From an uncultured Paraprevotella sp. (GTDB lineage: Bacteria > Bacteroidota > Bacteroidia > Bacteroidales > Bacteroidaceae): a DNA stretch of 64,000 bases. Of this stretch, positions 26,096 to 34,940 are shown one piece after another. Numbering within the stretch: position 1 is the stretch's first letter; every line of letters begins with the position of its first letter. The stretch lies in the NCBI GenBank assembly GCA_944321345.1, contig CALUKY010000007.1, positions 1 to 64,000 on the forward strand, written 5' to 3'. The position numbers were made by a program, and so were the translations under genes. The notes under the pieces are model-generated. The model was not told where the DNA came from. It did not search any database and saw only the letters and a list, made by a program, of their open reading frames with translations.

Positions 26096-27895
26096 ATGCA
26101 TTTCAGACTAACATTTAGCAATAAGCTCTTTCTCTCGATCATCTTGCTGTTCTTGCTGTTTGCCGGCTGTTTCACGTGCTATCAGTACACACGCGAAAAA
26201 GAATACAAGATAGAATTACTGAATGACCGGCTGGCCATTTTCAACAGCCAGTTGTGTGAGATGCTCCACAAACAACCGGTCTCCGACTACGAAGCGCTGG
26301 TCGATACGTTTGTACATTTCTCACACATCAAGAATCTGAGAGTTACCCTCATTGCTCCAAACGGCAGGATCATCTACGACAATCAGCAGCCGGCATGGAG
26401 TATGGAAAACCATTCCGGGCGTGAAGAAGTAATCAAGGCTCTTCGCTACGGTTTCGGCTACTCGATCATGAGAACATCCGAAACCATGAAGATTCCATTC
26501 TTTTATTACGCCAGCTATTTCAAGGATTCCAAGCTCATTATCCGTTGCGCCCTGCCTTATGATTTCAGTCTGTCCAAACGCCTCAAGGCCGACATGAATT
26601 ACCTTTGGGGAATTCTGTTGATTACATTCGTGCTTACTTTTGCCTTTTACAAGCTGACAGCACGTCTGGGCAATACCATTACCCAGCTGCGCCTGTTTGC
26701 CAAGAAAGCGGATATGGACGAACCGTTTGAATTGAAACAGCACTCCACCGGTGACAACGAGCTGGACATGATTGCACGGCATATTATCGACATCTATTAT
26801 CGTTTGCGCCGCACAAAGGATGAGCTTTATATTGCACGCGAAAAACTGATTGCGCATCTGCAGATTTCCAATGAAGGACTGGCAATCTTCAATCCCAAAC
26901 GCGAGGTCATTCTGTCAAATGCCCTTTTCACCCAATATGCCAACCTGATTATCGACAAGAATATCGAATCGATTCAGGATGTGTTCAATATTCCGGAATT
27001 CGGCAAACTGATCCAGTTCATTGAAGATACATGCAAAGACTATGCCATGGCAGAATCGAAAATGATGACCGAAGTCATTGACCGCAACGGGTATATATTC
27101 TCCATTGATGCGGTTGTCTTTCAGGACGCCAGCTTTGAGCTGACCATCTGCGACATTACCAAGCAGGAAGAACAGGCCCGCATGAAACGGCAGATCACCC
27201 AGAATATGGCGCATGAGCTCAAAACACCGGTAAGCAGCATACAAGGTTATCTGGAAACCATCATCAATAATCCGGAACTGCCCCAGGCAACCATGAACCA
27301 GTTCCTGCAAAGAAGTTTTGCCCAAAGTCAGAGACTGACAAATCTTTTGCGCGACATCACAGCGCTGACCCGTCTGGACGAGGCGTCCTCGCTGATAGAT
27401 GTAGAATTACTGGACCTGAGTCAGATTATCCGGAATATTGTATCAGAACTGGCTTTACCGCTGGAAGAGAAAGAAATGACGGTTACCTGTTCTTTCCCGG
27501 ACAATATGATGATCGACGGAAACTTCTCTCTTCTCTACTCCATTTTCCGCAATCTGGCAGACAACGCCATCGCATATGCGGGCATCGGGAAGAAAATTAC
27601 CATCAGTTGCATCTTTGAGGACGAGGACTTCTATTTCTTCAGCTTTAAGGACAACGGAGTGGGCGTTGATCCGAGTCATCTGCCCCGACTTTTCGAACGG
27701 TTTTACCGTGTTGATAAAGGCAGGAGCCGAAAGATCGGAGGAACCGGACTGGGACTGGCCATTGTCAAGAACGCCATCATTTTCCATGGTGGAACAGTAC
27801 ATGCCAAACAAGGGGCCGAAGGTGGACTGGAATTCATTTTCATGCTGAAAAAGAAACACAATGCAGTCCTCACGACCAAGACATTAAATTCATAA
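26096..27895 (+). CDS. Sensor histidine kinase, PhoR-like
   Basis: The 599-aa product has two membrane segments (about 8-28 and 165-185) enclosing a periplasmic sensor domain of about 135 residues, then a HAMP-like linker, a PAS-like region (LAIFNPKREVILSNALFTQY) and a HisKA domain with the phospho-acceptor in QNMAHELKTPVSSIQGYLE (about 373). The HATPase-c domain shows N (FRNLADNAIAYAG), G1 (FKDNGVGVD) and G2 (GGTGLGLAIVK) boxes. It should phosphorylate the regulator encoded just upstream. A phosphate signal is inferred from context only. Confidence 0.94.
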   Translation: MHFRLTFSNKLFLSIILLFLLFAGCFTCYQYTREKEYKIELLNDRLAIFNSQLCEMLHKQPVSDYEALVDTFVHFSHIKNLRVTLIAPNGRIIYDNQQPAWSMENHSGREEVIKALRYGFGYSIMRTSETMKIPFFYYASYFKDSKLIIRCALPYDFSLSKRLKADMNYLWGILLITFVLTFAFYKLTARLGNTITQLRLFAKKADMDEPFELKQHSTGDNELDMIARHIIDIYYRLRRTKDELYIAREKLIAHLQISNEGLAIFNPKREVILSNALFTQYANLIIDKNIESIQDVFNIPEFGKLIQFIEDTCKDYAMAESKMMTEVIDRNGYIFSIDAVVFQDASFELTICDITKQEEQARMKRQITQNMAHELKTPVSSIQGYLETIINNPELPQATMNQFLQRSFAQSQRLTNLLRDITALTRLDEASSLIDVELLDLSQIIRNIVSELALPLEEKEMTVTCSFPDNMMIDGNFSLLYSIFRNLADNAIAYAGIGKKITISCIFEDEDFYFFSFKDNGVGVDPSHLPRLFERFYRVDKGRSRKIGGTGLGLAIVKNAIIFHGGTVHAKQGAEGGLEFIFMLKKKHNAVLTTKTLNS

Positions 27896-27901
27896 AATAA
27901 C

Positions 27902-27943
27902 ACGACCAGACAAACAGAATAGAATCTGTTCCGTCTGGTCGTC
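27902..27943 (+). terminator. Terminator after the sensor kinase
   Basis: ACGACCAGAC (27902-27911) pairs with GTCTGGTCGT (27932-27941), with a second inner ACAGA/TCTGT stem. It lies between the kinase and the FolK-like gene. Confidence 0.65.
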
Positions 27944-27960
27944 ATCAGTTTTTCAGAACC

Positions 27961-28347
27961 ATGCAGACAAATACTTACATTCTGGGAATGGGATCGAACC
28001 ATCAGGCAGAGCAGAATCTCTGTCATGCCCGCCGCGAACTGACCGCCCGCTACCCCGACATCAGGATCAGTTCCATCTACCATACCACTCCTATAGGATT
28101 CACCCGAAATAAGGACTTCTTTCTGAACCAGATGGCCATCATCCGTACCCACGAACCCATGGCAGAAGTATCCCGATTTCTAAAACAGCTGGAGAAAGAA
28201 TGCGGCAGAGCTCCGGAAGACAAACCCAAAGAGATCATCAAACTGGATCTGGACATATTGCAAGTCAACCAAGACCCGATAAAGGCCACAGAATTGCAAC
28301 GCCACTACTATCAGCAGGCCCTGCAGGAACTGTCTGCCCATCCGTAA
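27961..28347 (+). CDS. Short FolK-like protein (HPPK family)
   Basis: The 128-aa product resembles 6-hydroxymethyl-7,8-dihydropterin pyrophosphokinase. It has an N-terminal YILGMGSNHQAEQNL, a central SSIYHTTPIGF and FFLNQMAIIRT, and the C-terminal KLDLDILQV corresponding to the metal-binding DLDIL. The usual Arg-rich RxGPRxxDLD lead-in is replaced by KPKEIIKLDLD, and the protein is shorter than the common 155-165 aa. It may be a divergent HPPK or a relative with another role. A terminator follows. Confidence 0.7.
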   Translation: MQTNTYILGMGSNHQAEQNLCHARRELTARYPDIRISSIYHTTPIGFTRNKDFFLNQMAIIRTHEPMAEVSRFLKQLEKECGRAPEDKPKEIIKLDLDILQVNQDPIKATELQRHYYQQALQELSAHP

Positions 28348-28372
28348 GTTCTTATTTATCAATGACAGACAT

Positions 28373-28416
28373 AAAAAAGGATCATACCACCGAGAAGTGA
28401 TATGATCCTTTTTTAT
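28373..28416. terminator. Bidirectional terminator between the FolK-like and Crp-family genes
   Basis: AAAAAGGATCATA pairs with TATGATCCTTTTT around a short CCACCGAGAAGTGA loop. A- and T-runs on the two sides serve the converging genes. Confidence 0.85.
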
Positions 28417-28442
28417 ACGTCGCCATCCATACGACAATATCC

Positions 28443-29048
28443 TCAATCCTTGTTACTGTTTCCGGAATTCCCCTCTACATGAGCCGCACGCACCCTACTC
28501 AAGGTTTCGGGCGACATTTGCAGATAAGAGGCCACATGCACCATCGGAGCACGGAGCAGGATCTCTGGCTTGTTGTCCAACAGACGCTGATAGCGCTCTG
28601 TTGCGTTCTCGAAGCGCTGGCTGTCGGCATACACCTGTGAGCTGATCAGAGCATGCTCCAGAATCTTTCTGAAAAGCAACTCTATTTCACGGTTTTCTTC
28701 AGCCTTGTGTTGCAACTTATCATACGGGATACCATAAAGCACACTATTTTCCAAAGCCTCCACAATCAGTCTGGAAGGTTCCTGCTTCAGAAAACTTTCA
28801 ATGCAGATCACGATTCTTCCTTCATAGGAAAAGTGTTCGGTAACATCCTTATTATTCTTGTAATAATACTGACGTACCATACCCCGGTTTACAAAATACA
28901 TATACTGACAGACATGCCCTTCAGGCATAATCACATCACCTTTGGCGTATTTAAACGGTACAAGCATCTCTGCCAGCGCATCAATGCCAGCAGGCGTAAG
29001 TCTGCAATAAATTCGTGCTATTTCACGAGCAACATCTCTGGTATCCAT
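28443..29048 (-). CDS. Crp/Fnr-family transcription regulator
   Basis: This 201-aa protein has an N-terminal cyclic-nucleotide-binding-type barrel (AKGDVIMPEGHVCQYMYFVNRG near 35-57) and a C-terminal helix-turn-helix (VASYLQMSPETLSRVRAA). The PRRSA-like nucleotide-contact motif is absent, so it may respond to something other than cAMP, as in many Bacteroidales members. It begins 8 bp after lepA and is probably co-transcribed with it. The targets are unknown. Confidence 0.88.
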   Translation of the reverse strand: MDTRDVAREIARIYCRLTPAGIDALAEMLVPFKYAKGDVIMPEGHVCQYMYFVNRGMVRQYYYKNNKDVTEHFSYEGRIVICIESFLKQEPSRLIVEALENSVLYGIPYDKLQHKAEENREIELLFRKILEHALISSQVYADSQRFENATERYQRLLDNKPEILLRAPMVHVASYLQMSPETLSRVRAAHVEGNSGNSNKD

Positions 29049-29056
29049 AATTAAGA

Positions 29057-30838
29057 TTAATCTAGTTTAAGGACGGCAAGGAAAGCTTTCTGAGGCACCT
29101 GGACATTACCGATCTGCTTCATGCGCTTCTTACCTTTCTTTTGTTTTTCGAGCAATTTTCTCTTTCGGCTGATGTCACCGCCATAACACTTGGCCGTTAC
29201 ATCTTTTCTGACCTGTTTCACCGTTTCACGGGCAATGATCTTGGCTCCGATAGCCGCCTGAATAGCAATATCAAACTGCTGTCTTGGCAACAGATCCTTC
29301 AGCTTTTCACACATACGGCGACCAAAATCGGTCGCATTGTCAAAGTGAGTCAGTGTAGACAGCGCGTCTACCGGCTCGCCGTTGAGCAGAATATCCAGTT
29401 TTACCAGTTTGGACGGACGGAAGCCATCCTGATGATAATCAAAAGAAGCATATCCCTTGGAGATACTCTTGAGCTTGTCATAAAAGTCTATCACAATCTC
29501 ACCCAACGGCATATTGTAATGAAGTTCAACACGGTTTCCGCTGATATATTCCTGCTTGAGCAGTTCACCACGTTTGCCCAGACACAAAGACATGATCGGA
29601 CCGATGAAATTCGTGGTTGTGATAATGGTTGCCTTGATATAAGGTTCCTCGATATGATCTATCAGCGTCACATCCGGCATACCGGCCGGGTTATGCACTT
29701 CCTTTACCTCACCCTGTTTGTCGTATACCATATACGACACGTTCGGCACCGTAGTGATTACATCCATATTAAACTCACGGTCCAGACGCTCCTGAATAAT
29801 CTCCATATGGAGCAAGCCCAGAAAACCGCAACGGAATCCGAATCCCAAAGCGACAGACGATTCCGGCTGGAAAGTCAGAGAAGCATCATTAAGCTGTAAT
29901 TTCTCCAAAGAGGCACGCAGGTTTTCAAAGTCTTCCGTCTCGATCGGATATACACCGGCAAAAACCATCGGTTTTACTTCCTCAAAACCGGCAATGGCCT
30001 TTTCGCAAGGATGGGCCACATGTGTTATGGTATCACCCACTTTAACCTCAGTAGCCGTTTTGATTCCGGATACGATATAGCCTACGTCACCGCAATGAAG
30101 TTCTTTCTTTGGCACCATATCCATTTTCAGGACACCGATCTCGTCGGCCGAATATTCCTTGCCGGTATTGATGAACACCACCTTGTCACCGGCCTTAATA
30201 TTTCCGTTTACAATCTTGAAATAGGCGATAATACCCCGGAAGGAATTAAACACCGAGTCAAAGATCAAAGCCTGCAACGGCGCGTCCTCATCACCTTTCG
30301 GCGCAGGAATGCGTTCCACCACCGCTTTCAGAATCTCGTCAACACCCATTCCGGTTTTTCCGGAAGCCCGGATGATATCCTCGCGGTCACATCCCAGCAA
30401 ATCGACGATTTCATCTTCAACCTCTTCGGGCATGGCATTCACCATATCACACTTATTGATCACCGGAATAATCTCCAGATCATGATCAATGGCCATATAG
30501 AGATTGGAAATGGTCTGAGCCTGAACGCCCTGGGTGGCATCAACAATCAAAAGGGCACCTTCACAGGCGGCTATTGAGCGTGACACTTCATAAGAGAAAT
30601 CCACATGTCCCGGAGTATCAATCAGATTCAGGGTATATTTTTCGCCCTGATATTCATATTCCATCTGAATGGCATGACTCTTGATCGTGATACCGCGCTC
30701 GCGCTCCAGATCCATATCATCCAGCACTTGTCCTTCCGTTACCTTAATGGTATTGGTATATTCCAGCAAACGGTCGGCCAGAGTTGATTTTCCGTGATCA
30801 ATGTGTGCAATAATACAGAAATTTCTGATATGTTTCAT
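29057..30838 (-). CDS. lepA: Elongation factor 4
   Basis: This 593-aa ribosomal GTPase has G1 in [20 protein letters not shown]3 [15 protein letters not shown] and G4 INKCDM. The LepA-specific C-terminal domain ends in [20 protein letters not shown]. It acts on stalled or mis-translocated ribosomes. Length is normal. A -7 box TATCTTTG lies at 30861-30868 on the minus strand, giving a short leader. The Crp-family gene follows. Confidence 0.98.
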   Translation of the reverse strand: MKHIRNFCIIAHIDHGKSTLADRLLEYTNTIKVTEGQVLDDMDLERERGITIKSHAIQMEYEYQGEKYTLNLIDTPGHVDFSYEVSRSIAACEGALLIVDATQGVQAQTISNLYMAIDHDLEIIPVINKCDMVNAMPEEVEDEIVDLLGCDREDIIRASGKTGMGVDEILKAVVERIPAPKGDEDAPLQALIFDSVFNSFRGIIAYFKIVNGNIKAGDKVVFINTGKEYSADEIGVLKMDMVPKKELHCGDVGYIVSGIKTATEVKVGDTITHVAHPCEKAIAGFEEVKPMVFAGVYPIETEDFENLRASLEKLQLNDASLTFQPESSVALGFGFRCGFLGLLHMEIIQERLDREFNMDVITTVPNVSYMVYDKQGEVKEVHNPAGMPDVTLIDHIEEPYIKATIITTTNFIGPIMSLCLGKRGELLKQEYISGNRVELHYNMPLGEIVIDFYDKLKSISKGYASFDYHQDGFRPSKLVKLDILLNGEPVDALSTLTHFDNATDFGRRMCEKLKDLLPRQQFDIAIQAAIGAKIIARETVKQVRKDVTAKCYGGDISRKRKLLEKQKKGKKRMKQIGNVQVPQKAFLAVLKLD

Positions 30839-30860
30839 TTTTACGATTCTTTGTTTTATG

Positions 30861-30868
30861 CAAAGATA
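30861..30868 (-). promoter_or_regulatory. -7 box of lepA
   Basis: TATCTTTG on the minus strand lies 22 nt before the lepA ATG. No convincing -33 TTTG is seen. Confidence 0.55.
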
Positions 30869-30871
30869 AAA

Positions 30872-30910
30872 AAAATATGTCCATGAACGAAAAAGTCATG
30901 GACATATTTT
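30872..30910 (-). terminator. Terminator upstream of lepA
   Basis: AAAATATGTCCATGA (30872-30886) pairs with TCATGGACATATTTT (30896-30910). It closes the small winged-helix gene before lepA. Confidence 0.85.
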
Positions 30911-30932
30911 GTATCATTACGGAACAGTTTTT

Positions 30933-31142
30933 TTATCTTTTCAGAGAAAAAACCGGCTCCTTCTCATCACCTTCAATAGTCAGCTTATCTTCTCTAAGCA
31001 ACCAACCCAAGCCAAGATAGAGTTCTTTCTCGGTCTTCAATTTTACAGCTTTCTTCAGGTCTTTTGCACTCATGGATTCTACCTGATCCAAAACATTCCA
31101 AATTGCACCTGCAATTACTCCTGCCTTTTCTTGCATAATCAT
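30933..31142 (-). CDS. Small winged-helix protein (DUF2582-like)
   Basis: The 69-aa product is a compact winged-helix domain: helices GAIWNVLDQVESMSAKDL and KTEKELYLGLGWLLREDKL, then a beta wing (LTIEGDEKEPVFSLK). The size and the GLGWLLRE block match the Bacteroidales winged-helix family PF10771. It is a probable DNA- or protein-binding factor of unknown target. It stands alone, with a TACATTTG box at 31205-31212 on the minus strand as likely promoter and a terminator behind it. Confidence 0.8.
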   Translation of the reverse strand: MIMQEKAGVIAGAIWNVLDQVESMSAKDLKKAVKLKTEKELYLGLGWLLREDKLTIEGDEKEPVFSLKR

Positions 31143-31204
31143 TCTCCTTGATATTAAACTATTAACTTTTAATTAAGATAATTTCCTTTTCTTTTATGAT
31201 GATG

Positions 31205-31212
31205 CAAATGTA
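31205..31212 (-). promoter_or_regulatory. -7 box of the small winged-helix gene
   Basis: TACATTTG on the minus strand lies 63 nt upstream of the gene start. No clear -33 box is seen. Confidence 0.45.
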
Positions 31213-31301
31213 ATACTTTTTGCGTAAAAAACGGCTTTTTTTTCAATTAAATATCTCTATTTCTCAAAAAAAACAAAAGAAAATGCAAAATCATTACAAA
31301 T

Positions 31302-31781
31302 TCAGGCATTTTTCTCTGCTTTTTCTTCCAAATATGTTGCAAAAATGCGTGCAGCCGTTTCCACCATTCTGGCACACGGACGCTTGGCGTAATACTCAGC
31401 AGTGCGGGCTTCTGCCTGCGCTACAACCGGAGTCTTCGGCTTCAGTCCCAGCAATTCCGCACAAACCAACGATCCGTGCTCCGCCTCAAAACGTCGGGCC
31501 AGTTCCTGAACCACAGCATAATTATGCGATTTCCCATCACGATCTTTACCATCTACCGCACCGCAGTCCAGACCGGCCAAAAGGAACATGCCGCAAGCCG
31601 CTCCGCAAGTCTGACGCATACGTCCGATACCTCCACCGAATGAAGCGGCCATCCGGAAAGCCTGCTCCTCAGAAAAACCATATACATCGGCAAATGCTCC
31701 AACCACAGATTGGGCACAATTATAACCCTCTTTAAAGAGAGCTACTGCCTTTGCCACTCTTTCTTCCTTATTTATTAACAT
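31302..31781 (-). CDS. C_GCAxxG_C_C family protein
   Basis: This 159-aa protein has the family's spaced cysteines: EGYNCAQSVVGAF, GIGRMRQTCGAACGMFLLAG and a C-terminal VCAELLG. The conserved Cys set suggests a redox or metal-binding role, but no reaction is established. No signal peptide is present. A TACATTTG box at 31802-31809 on the minus strand lies about 20 nt before the ATG and probably drives it. Confidence 0.88.
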   Translation of the reverse strand: MLINKEERVAKAVALFKEGYNCAQSVVGAFADVYGFSEEQAFRMAASFGGGIGRMRQTCGAACGMFLLAGLDCGAVDGKDRDGKSHNYAVVQELARRFEAEHGSLVCAELLGLKPKTPVVAQAEARTAEYYAKRPCARMVETAARIFATYLEEKAEKNA

Positions 31782-31860
31782 ATATATACTTGATTACATT
31801 GCAAATGTACGATAAAAAAATTAACTTCGCAGACATATTCAACGATAATATAATATAAAG

Positions 31861-32289
31861 ATGAAAAGAAGAAACCTATTGCTCCCCATATTTGCAGCCT
31901 GCACCCTCCTCGGCAGCTGCCAATTTGAGAGTTTTGACAAACGCTGTGCACGCGAGGCCGAAGAATACACGGAACAGCATTGCCCTCTGCGGATAGATCC
32001 TTGCACCGTACTCGACAGTATGAAATATGAAGCCAACAGCCGCACGTTACAATATTATTATACATTAGAAGGGTTACTCGACAGTGTAAACGTTCTGACC
32101 CCTGAAGTTGTAGAAGGCTTCAAACAGCAACTGAAAAACGACATCGTCAATTCCGTACAGTTGCGCAAATACAAAGAAGAACGGATCAATTTCAATTATA
32201 TTTATAAATCAAAGAACAGCGGGGCCACAGCTTTGGACATCAAGTTTGCTCCGGCTGACTACGAGAGTTCCGACACTCAGGCCAAATAA
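31861..32289 (+). CDS. Small lipoprotein of unknown function
   Basis: The 142-aa product has a lipoprotein signal (LLPIFAACTLLGSCQFES, lipid-modified Cys near residue 20). The mature part holds five further Cys in the first 40 residues, fewer later, and a short alpha/beta domain. I recognise no family. The gene diverges from the C_GCAxxG_C_C gene and converges on tilS. It is probably a surface or periplasmic lipoprotein. Confidence 0.75.
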   Translation: MKRRNLLLPIFAACTLLGSCQFESFDKRCAREAEEYTEQHCPLRIDPCTVLDSMKYEANSRTLQYYYTLEGLLDSVNVLTPEVVEGFKQQLKNDIVNSVQLRKYKEERINFNYIYKSKNSGATALDIKFAPADYESSDTQAK

Positions 32290-32294
32290 ATCAA

Positions 32295-32343
32295 ATCAGG
32301 TGCTTTTCCAACCATATTCCAAACATTGGGAAAGCACCTGATC
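32295..32343. terminator. Hairpin between converging genes
   Basis: ATCAGGTGCTTT pairs with AAAGCACCTGAT around a loop of about 25 nt with some internal pairing. It separates the small lipoprotein gene from tilS. No long T-run is present. Confidence 0.6.
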
Positions 32344-32374
32344 GCATTATCGCCATCTTTTTTCAATATTAGGG

Positions 32375-33697
32375 CTAAAGCATCCGGATACACAAAATAT
32401 GGCGCGTGGCATCCGTTACCCGGAACCGCTCGTCGGGGCGCTCTCCTACCACCCAGGCAATCTTGTCGCCACTGCAAACCAGCAATTGCTTTTCCTTCTC
32501 AAAAACATTCTTTTTCAGGTCTGTCAGGAAATCACTCACCAGTTTCATACCCTTCATCCCAAAGGGCATAAAACGGTCTCCCGTTTTCGGAGTACGCACA
32601 ACCAGCGGGAATTCCACCTTATCCAGATCCATGCAGACCACATTCTTTTCACGGGGCAACGGATTGTTTCCAGAATAGGTGGAGCGCGAGATCAAGAAAC
32701 GGACCTGATCGGTCACTGGTACCAGTCCCTCAAGCGGAAGCACTTTTTCCAGACAAACGCTCTTTTCCGCTTTGCTCTCCAATACCAATGTCTCCCGGTC
32801 ACGCAACAGGCGATGACTGGCACTCTCGTAAACCTTTCCGGGCTCTCCGTCCTGTTGCCCGTAAATATCCGCAATCTGAGCCGGATTGAATCCCATCTTT
32901 GACAGGATTTCATATAGCACCGTTTCGGGAGCAGGTGTACGGTTCAGTTTCTCCAAAGAAATGCGGTTTCCCTGCATCACCTGCTGAACCAGCAGATCCA
33001 ACCCGTATTCATAGATACGATAGGCATCGCTCAGACGGCATGCTCCCTGATGAATGCTCTCATCCGCATTCGGATAGATCTCACGCATCCGCGGCATTAC
33101 ATTCAAACGGATTTTGTTCCGCTGCACCTCGTCCTGCAAATTGGTACTGTCGGTTACATAGTCCTGATGACATTCTGCCAGATAATCTTCTATCTCCTGG
33201 CGGCTCACATCCAGCAGCGGGCGCACAACACGACCATTTCTATATTGTATGCCACGCAACCCTCGGATTCCTGTTCCGCGCATCAGGTTCAGCAATACCG
33301 TTTCCGTATTATCCTCCCGATGATGCGCCACAGCCACACAATCCAGATTCCGCTCTTCGAGTAACTTCTCAAAGAAATCATAACGCAAGGTGCGGGCGGC
33401 CATTTCAATACTGACATGATGTTCGTGCGCATACGCGTGTGTGGCAAAACGACGTACGTGCAAAGGAATCTGCCTGCGCCGGCAGAATCCGGAAACAAAA
33501 GCCTCATCACGCTCCGACTCCTCACCACGCAAACAGAAATTGCAGTGCGCCGCTTCAATCTTATATCCTAAATCCAAAAGCACACAGGCCAAAGCCATAG
33601 AATCGGCACCTCCGCTTAAAGCGACCAACACCGTTTTTTCACGATCCGGCAATCCATGCCGTACCATGCAAGCCTTAACTTTCTCCTTAAAATCCAT
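32375..33697 (-). CDS. tilS: tRNA(Ile)-lysidine synthase
   Basis: This 440-aa protein makes lysidine at the wobble C of tRNA-Ile(CAU). It has the PP-loop LVALSGGADSMALACVLL near residue 22, the NFCLRGEESERDE and HHREDNTETVLLNLMRG blocks, and a C-terminal TilS substrate-binding domain (GDRFMPFGMKGMKLVSDFL). The frame is open to 33850, but a -7 box at 33720-33727 lies inside that extension, so the ATG at 33697 (MDFKEKVKACM) is preferred; the ATG at 33715 is only 5 nt from the box. Confidence 0.95.
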   Translation of the reverse strand: MDFKEKVKACMVRHGLPDREKTVLVALSGGADSMALACVLLDLGYKIEAAHCNFCLRGEESERDEAFVSGFCRRRQIPLHVRRFATHAYAHEHHVSIEMAARTLRYDFFEKLLEERNLDCVAVAHHREDNTETVLLNLMRGTGIRGLRGIQYRNGRVVRPLLDVSRQEIEDYLAECHQDYVTDSTNLQDEVQRNKIRLNVMPRMREIYPNADESIHQGACRLSDAYRIYEYGLDLLVQQVMQGNRISLEKLNRTPAPETVLYEILSKMGFNPAQIADIYGQQDGEPGKVYESASHRLLRDRETLVLESKAEKSVCLEKVLPLEGLVPVTDQVRFLISRSTYSGNNPLPREKNVVCMDLDKVEFPLVVRTPKTGDRFMPFGMKGMKLVSDFLTDLKKNVFEKEKQLLVCSGDKIAWVVGERPDERFRVTDATRHILCIRML

Positions 33698-33719
33698 AAT
33701 CTCACTACATTTCATAGAA

Positions 33720-33727
33720 CAAAGATA
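33720..33727 (-). promoter_or_regulatory. -7 box of tilS
   Basis: TATCTTTG on the minus strand lies 22 nt before the ATG at 33697 and rules out the longer open frame as the start. Confidence 0.6.
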
Positions 33728-33823
33728 CGTGCATCTCCCGAAACATGGGAATATTTCTCCAAAATTCTTTTTCCCAAAAGTTCCCTTTTTCGGTTTTGTC
33801 TTGCAGGAATAAAAAGATTCCAT

Positions 33824-33831
33824 TATTTTTG
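33824..33831 (+). promoter_or_regulatory. -7 box of the small membrane protein gene
   Basis: TATTTTTG lies 55 nt before the ATG at 33887, with a weak TTGC 19 nt upstream in the -33 position. Confidence 0.45.
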
Positions 33832-33886
33832 AAAAAGCAAATTGTTCCATATGCCCTTAATATATGGACCCATATTTTATAGAATC

Positions 33887-34093
33887 ATGATACAGGAAAT
33901 CATTGTCATCATCATCCTGCTTTTGGCAGCTGCTTGGCTGATGCGCCGTATATACCACACATTAGTCAAACAAGACACGCACCCTTGCGATACGTGCACT
34001 ACGCCCTGTAAGTTGAAGAACGAAATACACAAAAACAAAAGAAAAAGAAACAAAAAGTGCACAATAGACAAAGAAAATATGCCCAAAAATTAG
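33887..34093 (+). CDS. Small Cys-containing membrane protein
   Basis: The 68-aa product has one N-terminal membrane helix (IIVIIILLLAAAWLM), then a short basic tail holding CDTCTTPCKLK and ending in a Lys/Arg-rich stretch. The helix followed by a Cys cluster resembles FeoB-associated Cys-rich membrane proteins, but no feoB is nearby and the match is loose. The frame opens at 33842; the ATG at 33887 puts the membrane segment at the N-terminus. Confidence 0.6.
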   Translation: MIQEIIVIIILLLAAAWLMRRIYHTLVKQDTHPCDTCTTPCKLKNEIHKNKRKRNKKCTIDKENMPKN

Positions 34094-34112
34094 TTTATTT
34101 CAAAAAAAGTAG

Positions 34113-34120
34113 TACCTTTG
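34113..34120 (+). promoter_or_regulatory. -7 box of the tRNA-Cys array
   Basis: TACCTTTG lies 17 nt before the first tRNA base. It probably drives all three tRNA genes. Confidence 0.6.
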
Positions 34121-34136
34121 CATGCGAAAACAAAAT

Positions 34137-34207
34137 GGTGCCCTGACCGAGTGGCTAGGTAGCGGTCTGCAAAACCGTCCACAGCAGTTCGAATCTGCTG
34201 GGCACCT
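34137..34207 (+). tRNA. tRNA-Cys (GCA), copy 1
   Basis: The 71-nt cloverleaf has acceptor GGTGCCC/GGGCACC, anticodon loop CTGCAAA with anticodon GCA, T-loop TTCGAAT and discriminator T, the Cys identity base. CCA follows directly in the DNA. It is the first of three identical copies. Confidence 0.97.
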
Positions 34208-34228
34208 CCAAAAACGACACATAAATTT

Positions 34229-34299
34229 GGTGCCCTGACCGAGTGGCTAGGTAGCGGTCTGCAAAACCGTCCACAGCAGTTCGAATCTGCTGGGCACCT
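34229..34299 (+). tRNA. tRNA-Cys (GCA), copy 2
   Basis: This copy is identical in sequence to copy 1 and lies 21 nt after it, through a spacer that is itself nearly repeated. CCA again follows the discriminator. Confidence 0.97.
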
Positions 34300-34321
34300 C
34301 CAAAAAACGACACATAAATTC

Positions 34322-34392
34322 GGTGCCCTGACCGAGTGGCTAGGTAGCGGTCTGCAAAACCGTCCACAGCAGTTCGAATCTGCTGGGCACCT
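34322..34392 (+). tRNA. tRNA-Cys (GCA), copy 3
   Basis: This copy is identical to copies 1 and 2 and begins 22 nt after copy 2. Here the DNA continues CTG, not CCA, so its CCA end must be added by enzyme. Confidence 0.97.
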
Positions 34393-34395
34393 CTG

Positions 34396-34438
34396 AACAA
34401 AAAGAGATGATGAAGCAAGTTCATCATCTCTTTTTGTT
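34396..34438. terminator. Terminator of the tRNA array
   Basis: A perfect 19-bp stem (34396-34414 with 34420-34438) and a 5-nt loop, A-rich on the left and T-rich on the right, lies 3 nt after the last tRNA. It can also serve the XRE regulator gene on the other strand. Confidence 0.92.
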
Positions 34439-34502
34439 TTTATAACTTTTTTATATTTCACTACTCATTTCTAAGTTAAGAAAACAAATTACATATAAAG
34501 TA

Positions 34503-34853
34503 TTACTTCTCAAAAAAATCAGAGACTTTATCATTCAAATTAAGGTTATCAAAATCTTCCTTGCTTAATTCAATTTCAAGCACTATTTTCGCACTTTTCA
34601 TTTCTACCCCCGCCTTCTTTTTGTTATCAAAATTTGTCTGTCCTATTTTAATAGAATACAACTGAGCAAAATCGTAATCTAAAGCCTTGGAAACACAATA
34701 CAAGGTATCTGTATCTATACTCTTTCTTGTAAGTAAATAGTCGACACTTTGAGGTCTAACCTCCAATCTTCTAGCCAATTCTGCCTTTGTTATCTTTTTT
34801 GCTGACATTATTTCAGCAATTTCCTTTCCAATGAAAATATTACTTTGTTTCAT
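34503..34853 (-). CDS. XRE-family DNA-binding regulator
   Basis: The 116-aa product has an N-terminal helix-turn-helix (IMSAKKITKAELARRLEVRPQSVDYLL near residues 14-40) and a C-terminal tail of about 50 residues that may mediate dimerisation (VLEIELSKEDFDNLNLNDKV). The frame is open to 34934; I chose the ATG at 34853 (MKQSNIFIGKEIAE) because it gives the usual short lead into the helix-turn-helix. It diverges from the nine-gene exported-protein run and its low GC matches the island, so it may control the promoter at 34941-34972. That link is inferred. Confidence 0.75.
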   Translation of the reverse strand: MKQSNIFIGKEIAEIMSAKKITKAELARRLEVRPQSVDYLLTRKSIDTDTLYCVSKALDYDFAQLYSIKIGQTNFDNKKKAGVEMKSAKIVLEIELSKEDFDNLNLNDKVSDFFEK

Positions 34854-34940
34854 ATAGTAAAAGTATTGAAAATCCATAAATTTAGATTTGTTTTTTAGAT
34901 CAATCTCTCTGATTAATTCGCATATTTTTATCAAAATTTA

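Noticed and set aside
34090..34461. Repetitive minus-strand protein frames over the tRNA region
   Set aside because: The repeats come from the three identical tRNA-Cys genes read in the wrong way.
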